NCBI RefSeq assembly: GCF_002135355.1
Contig: NZ_NEGE01000002.1
Location: 206,426-270,425, forward strand
Reading direction: 5' to 3'
DNA from: Acinetobacter sp. ANC 4169
GTDB lineage: Bacteria; Pseudomonadota; Gammaproteobacteria; Pseudomonadales; Moraxellaceae
DNA length: 64,000 bases
How positions within the stretch are numbered: position 1 is the first letter of the stretch; each line of letters begins with the position of its first letter. The notes under the pieces are model-generated. The model saw nothing but the letters and a program-made list of their open reading frames with translations, searched no databases and had not been told where the DNA came from. Below, one piece after another: positions 1 through 8,662 of the stretch. The position numbers and the translations under genes are program-made.

Positions 1-687
1 CGCCCGCAAACCCATCAGTACACATCCCTGATTATTGTCAGTCTGGGCGTGGTCATCGGTTTTCCTTTATTTAGTGCGCTGGCATTACAAAACATATCTG
101 CCTCTAGAGCTTTGGTTTTTGTAGCTTTGCTTCCAGTTTGCACGGCCATGTTCGGAGTGATGAGAGCCGGTGAAAATCCGAATGCAAAATTCTGGTTATT
201 TACCCTGCTGGGAAGCAGCTTTGTGCTTGCTTATATGTTGCTTCAGGATCAGTCCTATCATCTGGCTAGTGGTGATGTTTATATGATTGCAGCTGTTCTA
301 GCTTGTGGTTTGGGTTATGCAGAAGGTGGACATTTATCCAAAGTATTAGGCGGATGGCAAGTGATCTGCTGGGCACTGATTGTTGCCTTTCCCCTTATGC
401 TGGTTTTAACGCTGTACTATTTTCCAGCCAATTTCACTGAAGTTTCTTATTCTGCTTATGCAAGCTTGGCTTATGTATCCATCTTCAGCATGCTCATAGG
501 TTTTTTCTTCTGGTATAAGGGACTGGCTATGGGCGGAATTGCTAAAGTGGGCCAGATACAACTGCTACAACCCTTTATCGGATTAATCCTTTGCGCAATC
601 ATTTTGGGCGAAAATATTCATTTAGATATGATCGTGGTGTGTATGGCTGTGGTGATTTGTGTCATGTTGGCAAAAAGATTTGCCTAA
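1..687 (+). CDS. DMT (EamA) family transporter, 3' part
   Basis: The reading frame is open from base 1, so the start lies outside the window and about 228 residues remain. The visible part is very hydrophobic, with about seven membrane helices, and the C-terminal half has the EamA-type pattern ending in a helix followed by a basic tail (AKRFA). Members of the drug/metabolite transporter superfamily usually have ten helices and about 300 residues, so roughly one quarter is missing. They export metabolites or drugs across the inner membrane. The substrate cannot be read from the sequence. It stands apart from the next gene, with no operon partner visible downstream. Confidence 0.8.
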   Translation, partial: RPQTHQYTSLIIVSLGVVIGFPLFSALALQNISASRALVFVALLPVCTAMFGVMRAGENPNAKFWLFTLLGSSFVLAYMLLQDQSYHLASGDVYMIAAVLACGLGYAEGGHLSKVLGGWQVICWALIVAFPLMLVLTLYYFPANFTEVSYSAYASLAYVSIFSMLIGFFFWYKGLAMGGIAKVGQIQLLQPFIGLILCAIILGENIHLDMIVVCMAVVICVMLAKRFA

Positions 688-806
688 AAGAGTCATGAAT
701 GACCAGTCAATCGGATCAATGCAGATCAAGTGACATTCATGTTTAAATGATCTGTGTTTTATTCAACTCACTGAATACTATTTAAAAATAAAAAAGGGGA
801 AATAAA

Positions 807-1289
807 ATGAAAACAGAAGAATGGCAACATATCTGCAAGGTGGTGAATGATGCACAACGTGCTGCAATGCACTGTTCTATTGCTACGGTAGATAGCAACT
901 TGCAGCCGACCATTAGTCCCATAGGCACTTTATTTCTTAGAGAAAATCCAAGCGGTTTTTTCTTTGATACCTATACCGAATCGTTACAACAGAATTTGCC
1001 GAAAAATAGTAAAGCCTGTATTCAGGCGATTAATAGTAGCCGCTTATTCTGGTTAAAAGCCTTATTTAAAGGCGAGTTTAGTGATTATCCTGGTGTTCGG
1101 CTGTATGTGGAAATTGGCGATCTTCGTCTTGCCAATGCCGAAGAACTGGCTCAGATTTCACGCCGCATTCAAAGCCTAAAATGGACCAAAGGCAGCCAGT
1201 TGATCTGGTCCGATTTTAGCCATGTACGGGATTTTCAGGTGCATGCTTTTAAATGGGTGAAATATCCCAAAATGATGCCCTTCGCCTAA
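807..1289 (+). CDS. pyridoxamine 5'-phosphate oxidase-like flavin-binding protein
   Basis: A 160-residue protein with the split-barrel pattern of the PNPOx-like family: an N-terminal helix, then a strand set beginning CSIATVDSNLQPTISPIGT, which is the usual start of the FMN-binding barrel. A purine-rich ribosome binding site (aaaaaaggggaaa) precedes the ATG. Family members bind FMN or F420 and reduce small molecules or bind haem; the substrate is not deducible here. It is too short to be true PdxH (about 215 residues) and lacks that enzyme's C-terminal signature. It is a single gene, convergent with the next one. Confidence 0.65.
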   Translation: MKTEEWQHICKVVNDAQRAAMHCSIATVDSNLQPTISPIGTLFLRENPSGFFFDTYTESLQQNLPKNSKACIQAINSSRLFWLKALFKGEFSDYPGVRLYVEIGDLRLANAEELAQISRRIQSLKWTKGSQLIWSDFSHVRDFQVHAFKWVKYPKMMPFA

Positions 1290-1310
1290 AAACAGACATA
1301 TTAAACTAAC

Positions 1311-1904
1311 TTATAGTAAGCCTATTTCCTTAAATAATTGAGCATAGACTTCAGCTTTTTTTTCTATTGCCAAGGGATAAGCACGTGATGAAGATGGCAT
1401 CCGGTATAAAGTCAGCTCGCGTTCAGCAAAATAGGCTTTGGAGGGCTGTCCAATTTTCGGTTTTTCCGTAGCTTCAGGCATGGACAGCATTAAGGTATCG
1501 GTGGCTTTATCTCCAGTCGTCATAATGCTATGACAATCAGGAATCTGCTGTAAAAGCTTGGCTAAATCAGTTGCTTGTGCAATGTGCAGAAATTTATCCG
1601 AGGCATTGCCTTTTAAGCGAATAATTTGATACGCCGTATCAAAAATTGCGATCCCTTTTTCCATTAAGAAATCACGGATCTGCTGTTCCCTGAAATTTTT
1701 ATTGGCGATATCCAAAAAATATTCTTTATCTTGAAAGAAGACCAAACCAAAAATCTTCCACATGTCATTTTGATAATTTGGATAATAAAACTCCATTTTC
1801 CAGCGTGTTTTAGGCGGTGGAAAGCTGCCCATCATCAGCAACTTGGCATTTGAAGGAAGAAAGGGTTCCAATGGATGAGTTTCTATTTCAAGTTCAGTGC
1901 TCAT
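1311..1904 (-). CDS. uracil-DNA glycosylase superfamily protein
   Basis: About 197 residues. The N-terminal block LLMMGSFPPPKTRW followed by FYYPNYQNDMWKIFG matches the GSxPs..xxYY..P.N.FW motif of mismatch/deoxyinosine-type glycosylases of the UDG superfamily. Such enzymes remove deaminated bases (U or hypoxanthine) from DNA as the first step of base excision repair. The ATG at 1904 is preferred over an upstream TTG at 1913. The C-terminal half has a conserved-looking PSSSRAYPL stretch resembling the second active-site motif. The exact substrate class is an inference. Confidence 0.65.
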   Translation of the reverse strand: MSTELEIETHPLEPFLPSNAKLLMMGSFPPPKTRWKMEFYYPNYQNDMWKIFGLVFFQDKEYFLDIANKNFREQQIRDFLMEKGIAIFDTAYQIIRLKGNASDKFLHIAQATDLAKLLQQIPDCHSIMTTGDKATDTLMLSMPEATEKPKIGQPSKAYFAERELTLYRMPSSSRAYPLAIEKKAEVYAQLFKEIGLL

Positions 1905-1934
1905 AACAGTCAATTTATCCGTCTTCAGTTGAAT

Positions 1935-2645
1935 TTAAAACATTTGGCGAATTTTATCTGCTACCTGTTCGCCCCAAAGTGTATAAATTTCCTTGCTGGG
2001 ATGAAAACCATCCTTTGCCATTTCCAGGTTTAAAGCCCTAAAACGCTGCAGATCATATTCAATCCATTGCATATTGGCGTGCTGCTGCACAAATTTTGCA
2101 AGATTTTTATTCATGCCTTTGGCATATTGTCCAAATAGCCAGGCCAGCGGATTGGGTAAAGCCGGAAACAGGTTCATTGGCGGCACACCCGCGGCAATAA
2201 TCAATTCAGGCGTAAATTTCTGGTTAATCTCGGCATAAAGTTGTTGCTGCTTTTTAATCCAGCCCTTAGGCGAGGTCAGTTTGGTAATGTCATTCACCCC
2301 GACAGAAGTAATCACCACATTGAAGTGTTGAGCAGGCATATTTTTGACTGTTTTAATCACCTGCCCGCTGCTATGACCGGTTGTTGCTTCAAGTTGATAA
2401 CTGATTTCATATCCATCTTGTAACTGGTTCAGCACTGCACCGAGTAAAGCATCGTCCTGAATTTCAACGCCTACACCTGCCGCTGCTGAATCACCTACAA
2501 TCAGGATAGATAAAGGTTTTCCGTTTCCAACCGATCCCTGACGGTTTCCCTCGGGTTCGGGTAAGCGTAAAGTATTTTTTTTAACGGCATTACCTTGAAT
2601 AATCAAAGATGGAATCAGGGCAAGAGTTGAAATTTTTAACAGCAT
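1935..2645 (-). CDS. SGNH/GDSL-type esterase, exported or membrane-anchored
   Basis: About 236 residues with a hydrophobic N-terminal segment (signal peptide or anchor) followed by the SGNH blocks in order: block I GDSAAAGVG with the nucleophile Ser, a GHSSGQ block, block III GVND, and block V DGFHPS carrying the catalytic Asp and His. The family hydrolyses esters or acyl groups, and the N-terminus suggests action in the periplasm. The ATG at 2645 is chosen over a TTG two codons upstream. It lies 30 bp upstream of the glycosylase gene on the same strand, so the two may be co-transcribed. The substrate is unknown. Confidence 0.75.
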   Translation of the reverse strand: MLLKISTLALIPSLIIQGNAVKKNTLRLPEPEGNRQGSVGNGKPLSILIVGDSAAAGVGVEIQDDALLGAVLNQLQDGYEISYQLEATTGHSSGQVIKTVKNMPAQHFNVVITSVGVNDITKLTSPKGWIKKQQQLYAEINQKFTPELIIAAGVPPMNLFPALPNPLAWLFGQYAKGMNKNLAKFVQQHANMQWIEYDLQRFRALNLEMAKDGFHPSKEIYTLWGEQVADKIRQMF

Positions 2646-2848
2646 AAACAATAAAATTCACGATCATATCCACATCAATATATGATTATATCGCGTTAAA
2701 AGCATTGACCGAAACTACAAGGTGTTCCCTTCAATCCAAGGATCTATCCGCCGATATTTTATCTTTATCAACCCTCATCATTCATTATATTTTTTACCAT
2801 CCAAATCCTCCTTTCTAAATTGACAATTTTCAGTTAGCGGCCTATTTT

Positions 2849-2876
2849 AAAAATAGATGACATACAATCTATTTTT
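2849..2876. promoter_or_regulatory. palindromic operator at the marR start
   Basis: Two perfect 10-base arms (AAAAATAGAT and ATCTATTTTT) separated by 8 bases end two bases before the ATG of the marR gene. A palindrome of this size at its own promoter is the usual autorepression site for MarR dimers. That function is inferred from position and symmetry. Confidence 0.6.
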
Positions 2877-2878
2877 CT

Positions 2879-3346
2879 ATGATGACTCCAACACAAAATC
2901 TTGATCAGCTTCGTTTTGGCAGTTTAGCCGCCCTAGTTGCCCGCGCCTGGCGTAAAACGATAGACCAACGACTGGTACAATATGAATTGACCGAAGCCAC
3001 CTGGTTGCCATTGGTATATTTGTCACGCCTGGATAAACCTGTCAGACAAAAAGATCTGGCTGCAATGCTGTCTTTAGACAGTTCTTCTGTGGTTCGGGTA
3101 CTGAATAATCTGGAAAAATTAGGCTTTGTGGAGCGCACAGCTGAACAGCATGACCGCCGTGCTAAAGCCACCTGCATTACCCCTCAAGGTAAGGAAATTA
3201 TTGCACATCTGGAATCGATATCTCAGGATCTGGAAAATGAAATCAGAGCCAGTCTGGATGCTAATGATTTAAAAATCGCACGTCAGGTTTTACAAAGTCT
3301 TTACCTGATACTCTCAGATATGAATCATCTGTCAGATGAGGTTTAA
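2879..3346 (+). CDS. MarR family transcriptional regulator
   Basis: 155 residues with the MarR winged helix: LTEATWLPLVYLSRL, then KDLAAMLSLDSSSVVRVLNNLEKLGFVER (recognition helix) and the basic wing DRRAKATCITPQGKE. MarR proteins bind palindromes as dimers and release them on binding small phenolic or drug-like ligands. The start is ATGATG with no recognisable ribosome binding site, because the palindrome occupies that space. This could mean leaderless translation. It is followed after 2 bases by an MFS gene that it most likely controls, but that gene carries a nonsense codon. Confidence 0.85.
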   Translation: MMTPTQNLDQLRFGSLAALVARAWRKTIDQRLVQYELTEATWLPLVYLSRLDKPVRQKDLAAMLSLDSSSVVRVLNNLEKLGFVERTAEQHDRRAKATCITPQGKEIIAHLESISQDLENEIRASLDANDLKIARQVLQSLYLILSDMNHLSDEV

Positions 3347-3348
3347 AT

Positions 3349-4542
3349 ATGTCTGTACCTCAAGCTGAGCATAAAAATATTCCTTTATGGTTTCTAGCGA
3401 TACTGACTTTAAGCGGCACACTTGCCATGCACATTTTTGTGCCGGTTTTGCCCTTGGTTGGGCAATATTTTCAGGCCGATCTGCATGAAGTTCAGCTCAC
3501 TTTAAGCGTTTATATTATTGGTCTGGCTATTGGACAGCTTTTTTATGGTCCTTTGGCAGACAGTATTGGCCGTCGTCCTGTACTGCTGTTTGGTATGCTG
3601 CTGTATACCTTTGCGGGATTAGGCGCTTTATATGCAGTGAATTTGCATATGTTAATCGGAATGCGCTTCCTACAGGCACTTGGTGGATGTACCGGTCTAT
3701 TATTGGGGCGCGCGATCGTACGAGATACATCTTCAGGGATTGAAACGACCAAACGATTATCCTTAATGAATATGATGGTGATGTTTGGGCCTGGACTGGC
3801 TCCAATTTTTGGTGGTTTTTTAGCATCCGCTGCGGGTTGGAAAAGTATTTTTGTCGCTTGATCTCTGCTGGGTTTGATTAATCTCATGCTTGTCTGGATC
3901 TTTGTTTCCGATGCAGCACTAAAACGTGAAACTTCAGCAAAAGCGGTAATGGATGATTATAAGAAACTCATTACATCAACCAAGTTTTTGGGCTATGCCT
4001 TAGGTGGAAGTTTAGCTACAACAGCATTTTATGGCTTTTTAGGTGTTGCATCTTATATCGTGCTGCATCAACTGCATGGCACCATTCACGATGTTGGTGT
4101 TTACCTTGCATTAGTGATGGTGGGAATTTGGTTAGGTACATTCAGTTCGACCCGTTTAGTATCGAAAATTTCCCTGAATACGATGATGGCCCTTGGCAGC
4201 AGTATTAGTATTGGTTTTTCTATACTTTTATTTGGATATACTTATTTTGATTATTTAACGCCGTGGAGTGTCATGATTCCAGTGGTGGGGTTTTGCTATG
4301 GGGTAGGTTTAACCTCTCCTGCTTCGCTGACCAATGCTTTAAATGTCAATCCTAAAATTGCAGGTTCTGCTTCTGGTTTATATGGCTTTTTACAGATGGC
4401 CATTGGCGCAATATGTACCAGTTTAACTGCTTTAGGAAATAATCCCGCATTTTCGGCTGCGTGTGTGTTATTGGCTGCAAGTCTTATTGCACAGTTTTGT
4501 TATCAAATGGCTCGTCGAGTTAAAGTATCACACGAATGTTAA
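3349..4542 (+). pseudogene. Bcr/CflA-type MFS drug efflux gene interrupted by one TGA
   Basis: A single 397-codon frame reads as a typical 12-helix Bcr/CflA multidrug transporter: an N-terminal helix with LPLVGQYFQAD, the GQLFYGPLADSIGRRPVLL motif A after helix 2, and a C-terminal half of normal length. The frame is interrupted only by a TGA at 3859-3861, right after KSIFVA. The next in-frame ATG (3874) would leave a separate 222-residue C-half. All other motifs look intact, so the loss appears recent, or the TGA is a sequence error. The family exports drugs or metabolites with proton antiport. It sits 2 bases after the marR gene. Confidence 0.8.
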
Positions 4543-4572
4543 AAGCATTTTCCTCATATCTAAAAAAGATAT

Positions 4573-4600
4573 AAAAAGCCCATTGAATGGGCTTTTTAAA
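4573..4600. terminator. bidirectional intrinsic terminator
   Basis: The stem AAAAAGCCCATT/AATGGGCTTTTT has a 4-base loop with A and T runs on both sides. It lies between the convergent MFS pseudogene and the SDR gene and can serve both. Confidence 0.8.
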
Positions 4601-4609
4601 ATTCTAAAA

Positions 4610-5353
4610 TCAGCCCAATTTATTGACCAGTTTCAAAGGCAAAATTTTCATGGCCAAACCGAGCGGCAACCAAGGCCACTGTGGCACATAAGCTTTAACT
4701 GGTGCTTTTTCAATGGCTTTAACCAGTAAATGCGAACCGGTTTTTTCATCCACTTCAAAAGGCAGTTTTTTGGCACCTTCATTCAGTTCAGTGCGGATAT
4801 ATCCCGGGAAAATGGTGGTGACTTTAATCGGGGTATCAATCAGTTCGGCACGGATGCCTTCTGCCAAATGTGCAACACCGGCTTTACTTGCCCCATATGC
4901 CGTTAAATGTTTAGGCATGCCACGCATTGCACTCATCGATGAAATCATCACCAGATGCCCTGCATTTTGCGCACGGAAAATTTCCACCGCGGCTTCACAT
5001 TGAGCCAAAGCTGAAATAAAGTTTGTTTCGACGGTCGCCTTGTTAATTTCGAAATTTCCTTTACCAATTCGACGGCCTTCACCCACGCCCGCATTCACAA
5101 TAATGCGGTCAATAGTGCCAAACTCTTGTTTAAATGCGCGGAACACTTCAAAGACCTGATCGTAATGAGTCACATCTAAGGTTTTGGCAATGACTTTTAC
5201 GCCATACTTGCTTTCCAGCTCTTGTTTTAAAGCTTCCAGACGCTCCAGACGACGCGCACAAATGGCCAGGTTATAGCCCTTTTGTGCAAATTCACGTGCC
5301 ATACCCGCGCCAATGCCTGAACTTGCTCCGGTAATTAAAATTGTTTTTGCCAT
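4610..5353 (-). CDS. SDR family oxidoreductase
   Basis: 247 residues of a classical short-chain dehydrogenase: nucleotide-binding TGASSGIG near residue 8, NAG motif (VNAGVGEG), catalytic Ser in ISSMSAM, and YGASK active-site pair. The C-terminal tail is hydrophobic (PWLPLGLAMKILPLKLV), as in membrane-associated SDRs. It is the last gene of a minus-strand run with a phosphatase, an APH-like kinase and an acyl-CoA dehydrogenase, so it probably reduces or oxidises a hydroxyacyl or related intermediate. NADP preference is suggested by the ARR after the second strand. Confidence 0.8.
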   Translation of the reverse strand: MAKTILITGASSGIGAGMAREFAQKGYNLAICARRLERLEALKQELESKYGVKVIAKTLDVTHYDQVFEVFRAFKQEFGTIDRIIVNAGVGEGRRIGKGNFEINKATVETNFISALAQCEAAVEIFRAQNAGHLVMISSMSAMRGMPKHLTAYGASKAGVAHLAEGIRAELIDTPIKVTTIFPGYIRTELNEGAKKLPFEVDEKTGSHLLVKAIEKAPVKAYVPQWPWLPLGLAMKILPLKLVNKLG

Positions 5354-5380
5354 GTTCTCTTCCTTTGCTATTTTTTTAAA

Positions 5381-6079
5381 TCAGATCCATGTCAGTAACT
5401 TGGAATCTTCAGCCTTAATAAAATGATGTTCATTTAAGCTTAATAACTGCGCTTCATTCCCCACCAAACGCAATGTGGTCATGCTGGTATTGGCAATCGC
5501 CCAGTTTAAGGCGAAAGTCCGGTTGGCATTTAGTTCTAACAGTTTTCCGGCAGCCACTGAAATCACGCCACCGGAGGTAAATACCACAGCATAACGGGGT
5601 TTGGTTTTGGCCAGTTCATTACATAAATTTTGCAATGCTGTTTCTACCCGGTTTTTAAAATGTGGCCAGGATTCATCATATTCATGATGATAGTCACCAC
5701 CGGTCCAGCGCTCGATGGCCCCTTCAAAAATTTTCGCCAGATAAGCACGCGGATTTTCTTCTTTGGCCACATCCTGCTTTAACAAGTGTGGTTCATTAAA
5801 ACGTGGTTCGTACTTGGCAAAAACTTGCTGATGATTAAATTCATTCCAGGCATTGTCAATCTGAATTTCAGCTTCGGGAAAACATTCGGCTAAAGCCAGT
5901 TGCGCCGTTTGCTGATGACGTTGCATCGAGCCTGCCACCACATAGGGCGTTTCTTTTAGAATCTGATCGAAATATTGGCCCAATAATTTCGCCTGTAATT
6001 CACCATTAGGGGAAAGCTGATCATAGCTTTCCGCTCCAAAAGAAGCCTGTCCGTGACGAATCAGATAGATTGTGGTCAT
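5381..6079 (-). CDS. histidine phosphatase family protein
   Basis: 232 residues starting MTTIYLIRHGQASFG: the RHG signature places the phosphate-accepting His at the N-terminus, and the later VVFTSGGVIS block carries a Gly in place of the usual H-G pair (TSGG rather than THGG). The second catalytic His may therefore be absent or shifted. Its start overlaps the stop of the upstream kinase gene by 4 bases, implying translational coupling and a shared pathway. The substrate is unknown; a phospho-intermediate produced by the neighbouring kinase is a reasonable guess. Confidence 0.75.
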   Translation of the reverse strand: MTTIYLIRHGQASFGAESYDQLSPNGELQAKLLGQYFDQILKETPYVVAGSMQRHQQTAQLALAECFPEAEIQIDNAWNEFNHQQVFAKYEPRFNEPHLLKQDVAKEENPRAYLAKIFEGAIERWTGGDYHHEYDESWPHFKNRVETALQNLCNELAKTKPRYAVVFTSGGVISVAAGKLLELNANRTFALNWAIANTSMTTLRLVGNEAQLLSLNEHHFIKAEDSKLLTWI

Positions 6080-7197
6080 GAGGGCATCAGCTCCTTAAAT
6101 TTGGCGATATATTTTTGCGCCAGTTGATTGGCTTCAAGTTTCTGTAAACCAATCAATTTAAGCGCACGGATATGCAAGGCATGAATCACAATCCAGAAAT
6201 CCTTAAAGGCTGGATTATTGGTTTGCTTGTGGTAATAACGGTAATAGATTTGCTGTGCAATCACGGCTAAACGGAAAATGCCGAATACTTCGTAGAAGGT
6301 CCAGTTCTCAGGTTGCAAGCCGGTTTTTTCTAAATAATAATCCACGACTTCTTGACGCGTGAACATGCCTTTTAAATTGGTCGGCTGACGACGCGTGGCT
6401 TTAAAAATGTGGTTGTCGCTTTCTTCCACCCAATAGGCCAGTGCGGAACCTAAATCCATTAGAGGATCGCCAAGTGTAGCCATTTCCCAGTCCAGCACCC
6501 CAATCACTTGAGTCGGATGGTTGGGGTCTAAAATCACATTGTCAAAACGCCAGTCATTATGAATCACGCAGGTTTTTGAATCGGCAGGAATATTATCTTT
6601 CAGCCACTGGCGTACATATTTGAATGAAGGCACATTTAAGGTTTTGGCTTTTTCATAGCGTGCATCCCAGCCTTCCACCTGACGGCGGCAATAGCCCTCA
6701 CCTTTACCCAGTTTTTCCAGTTCTGTACCGACATAAGGAACTTGATGCAGCTCGATCAGTTTGTCGATCACATTAATACATAATTCGCGAACCTGAGCTT
6801 CATTAAAGTTCAGTTCTTTAGGTAAATTGGCACGTGGAATAATGCCTTCCACGCGCTGCATCACGTAGAAGTCACACCCAATTACGGATTCGTCCTGACA
6901 CAGCGCCAGCATTTCCGGCAAGACCGGATAGAAAGGTGCCAGATTTTTTTGCACGTTGTATTCACGTGCCATGTCATGGGCAGATTTGGCTTTGGTTCCT
7001 TTAGGTGGGCGACGTAAAATCAAGTCCTTATTGTCGTATTTCAAACGATAAGTCCAGTTAGACGCTCCGCCTGAATATTGCGTGACTTCGACCTGACCGT
7101 GTAAATCAATGCCTTGTGCTTTGAGCCAATGCTCAACTGCAATGACATCTAGCTCTTCGCCTTGACGGACATTTCCGCCCACATCAATAACTGACAT
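6076..7197 (-). CDS. APH-like phosphotransferase family protein (ACAD10/11 kinase-domain type)
   Basis: 373 residues of the aminoglycoside/choline-kinase-like fold. Kinase landmarks are visible: SGGASNWTYRL (nucleotide loop), LILRRPP with the conserved Lys/Arg strand, the catalytic loop HNDWRFDNVILD and the metal-binding GVLDWEMATLGDPLMDLG. This subfamily matches the kinase domain fused to acyl-CoA dehydrogenase in vertebrate ACAD10/ACAD11, which phosphorylates 4-hydroxyacyl-CoAs. Here the dehydrogenase is a separate gene just upstream on the same strand. A role in hydroxyacyl-CoA catabolism rather than drug resistance is therefore inferred. Its stop overlaps the phosphatase start. Confidence 0.8.
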   Translation of the reverse strand: MSVIDVGGNVRQGEELDVIAVEHWLKAQGIDLHGQVEVTQYSGGASNWTYRLKYDNKDLILRRPPKGTKAKSAHDMAREYNVQKNLAPFYPVLPEMLALCQDESVIGCDFYVMQRVEGIIPRANLPKELNFNEAQVRELCINVIDKLIELHQVPYVGTELEKLGKGEGYCRRQVEGWDARYEKAKTLNVPSFKYVRQWLKDNIPADSKTCVIHNDWRFDNVILDPNHPTQVIGVLDWEMATLGDPLMDLGSALAYWVEESDNHIFKATRRQPTNLKGMFTRQEVVDYYLEKTGLQPENWTFYEVFGIFRLAVIAQQIYYRYYHKQTNNPAFKDFWIVIHALHIRALKLIGLQKLEANQLAQKYIAKFKELMPS

Positions 7198-7330
7198 TCT
7201 TATTTCCCTAAATCTTTAATTTCAAAAGACTTCTTACATCACCTTATTTACACCTTTTTCATTTTCCATTCATAGGGAAATTTGAATAAAGTTGTAAGAA
7301 GTCTCATCTACTCGCTATATTTTTTAGATA

Positions 7331-8569
7331 TTACTTACGACGTGAACCGTAACCACGTTTAGCCAGTTCAAGTTTGGCAATCATGCCTTTATGAACTTCA
7401 TCCGGACCATCAGCCAAACGTAAAGATCGTGCCTGAGCAAAGAAACCTGTCAGTGGCGTATCACGGGAAACGCCAGCACCGCCGTGAATCTGCATGGCCA
7501 TATCCACCACTTTTTCCAGTACACTTGGCGCAACCACTTTAATTGCTGAAATTTCAGTCAGTGCTGCCATATTACCCAAAGTATCCATCTTGTAAGCAGC
7601 ATAAAGTGTAAGTAAACGTGCCTGGTCAATGGCGACCCGTGCTTCTGCAACACGTTCCAGATTGCCACCCAGTTTTAAGATTTCCTTGCCAAAAGCACTA
7701 CGGCTCATGCCACGGTCAATCATCAGCTCAAGTGATTTTTCCGCTGCACCGATACAGCGCATGCAATGGTGAATACGGCCCGGCCCTAAACGACCCTGGG
7801 CAATTTCAAAACCCTGACCTGCACCGCCAATAAAATTGGCTACCGGTACGCGTACATTGTTAAAGCTGATTTCGCCGTGACCATGCGGAGCATCATAATC
7901 GCCAAAAACCGGCAACATACGTTCAATTTTTACTCCTGCCGTATCAATAGGAACCAGAACCATAGAATGTTGATGATGACGGTCTTTGCTTGCGTCAGGC
8001 GTATGCGCCATAAAGATGATGATTTTTGCATTGGGATCGCCCAAACCTGACGACCACCATTTACGGCCATTCAGGACAATTTCATCACCCTCGACTACAG
8101 CTGTCGCCTGCATATTGGTGGCATCTGAGGATGCAACGGCAGGTTCAGTCATACAAAACACTGAGCGGATTTTGCCTTCAAGCAATGGCGTTAACCATTG
8201 TTGTTTTTGTTGTTCAGATCCATAGCGCCATAACACTTCCATGTTGCCGCTGTCAGGCGCATTACAGTTAAATACGATGGGTGCAATTAAACTGCGCCCT
8301 GAAAGTTCGGCAATATGCGCATATTCCTGAACCGACAAACCTTGGCCAAGTTCCGGACAGGGTAAAAACATATTCCAAAGCCCTGCTGCTTTAGCCTTAT
8401 TTTTTAATATTTCAAGTTGCGCAGGCCATTGCCAAGTTGTCCAATCACCGCCTTGATTTAACTCATGAACATCGTTCCAAAACTCGGTTTCCACCGGTTC
8501 AATTTCGTTTTTTATAAAGGCTTTGGTTCGTTCAATGAAATCCTGTGCTCGTGCTGACAACTCAAACAT
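7331..8569 (-). CDS. acyl-CoA dehydrogenase (ACAD10/11-like)
   Basis: 412 residues with the full acyl-CoA dehydrogenase layout: helical N-terminal domain, central barrel with CMTEPAVASSDATNMQ and the KWWSSG strand, then the C-terminal FAD domain ending in QIHGGAGVSRDTPL and LRLADGPDEVHKG. FAD-dependent alpha,beta-desaturation of an acyl-CoA thioester in the cytoplasm is expected. It is first in a four-gene minus-strand run with the APH-like kinase, 133 bp apart, and divergent from a LysR gene that is the obvious regulator candidate. The substrate is probably branched or hydroxylated rather than a straight chain (inference from the partner kinase). Confidence 0.85.
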   Translation of the reverse strand: MFELSARAQDFIERTKAFIKNEIEPVETEFWNDVHELNQGGDWTTWQWPAQLEILKNKAKAAGLWNMFLPCPELGQGLSVQEYAHIAELSGRSLIAPIVFNCNAPDSGNMEVLWRYGSEQQKQQWLTPLLEGKIRSVFCMTEPAVASSDATNMQATAVVEGDEIVLNGRKWWSSGLGDPNAKIIIFMAHTPDASKDRHHQHSMVLVPIDTAGVKIERMLPVFGDYDAPHGHGEISFNNVRVPVANFIGGAGQGFEIAQGRLGPGRIHHCMRCIGAAEKSLELMIDRGMSRSAFGKEILKLGGNLERVAEARVAIDQARLLTLYAAYKMDTLGNMAALTEISAIKVVAPSVLEKVVDMAMQIHGGAGVSRDTPLTGFFAQARSLRLADGPDEVHKGMIAKLELAKRGYGSRRK

Positions 8570-8662
8570 GGCAACTTCCTTAAAATATTATGTGATCTAA
8601 TCTTTACAACAACATAACCTGAAAACTATTATGAATAAAATGATTTAATTCAATAGAACATC

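Noticed and set aside
807..1289. PdxH
   Set aside because: Too short and lacks the C-terminal signature of pyridoxamine phosphate oxidase.
6076..7197. Aminoglycoside resistance kinase
   Set aside because: Subfamily motifs and the neighbouring acyl-CoA dehydrogenase match the ACAD10/11 kinase type, not drug-modifying APH.
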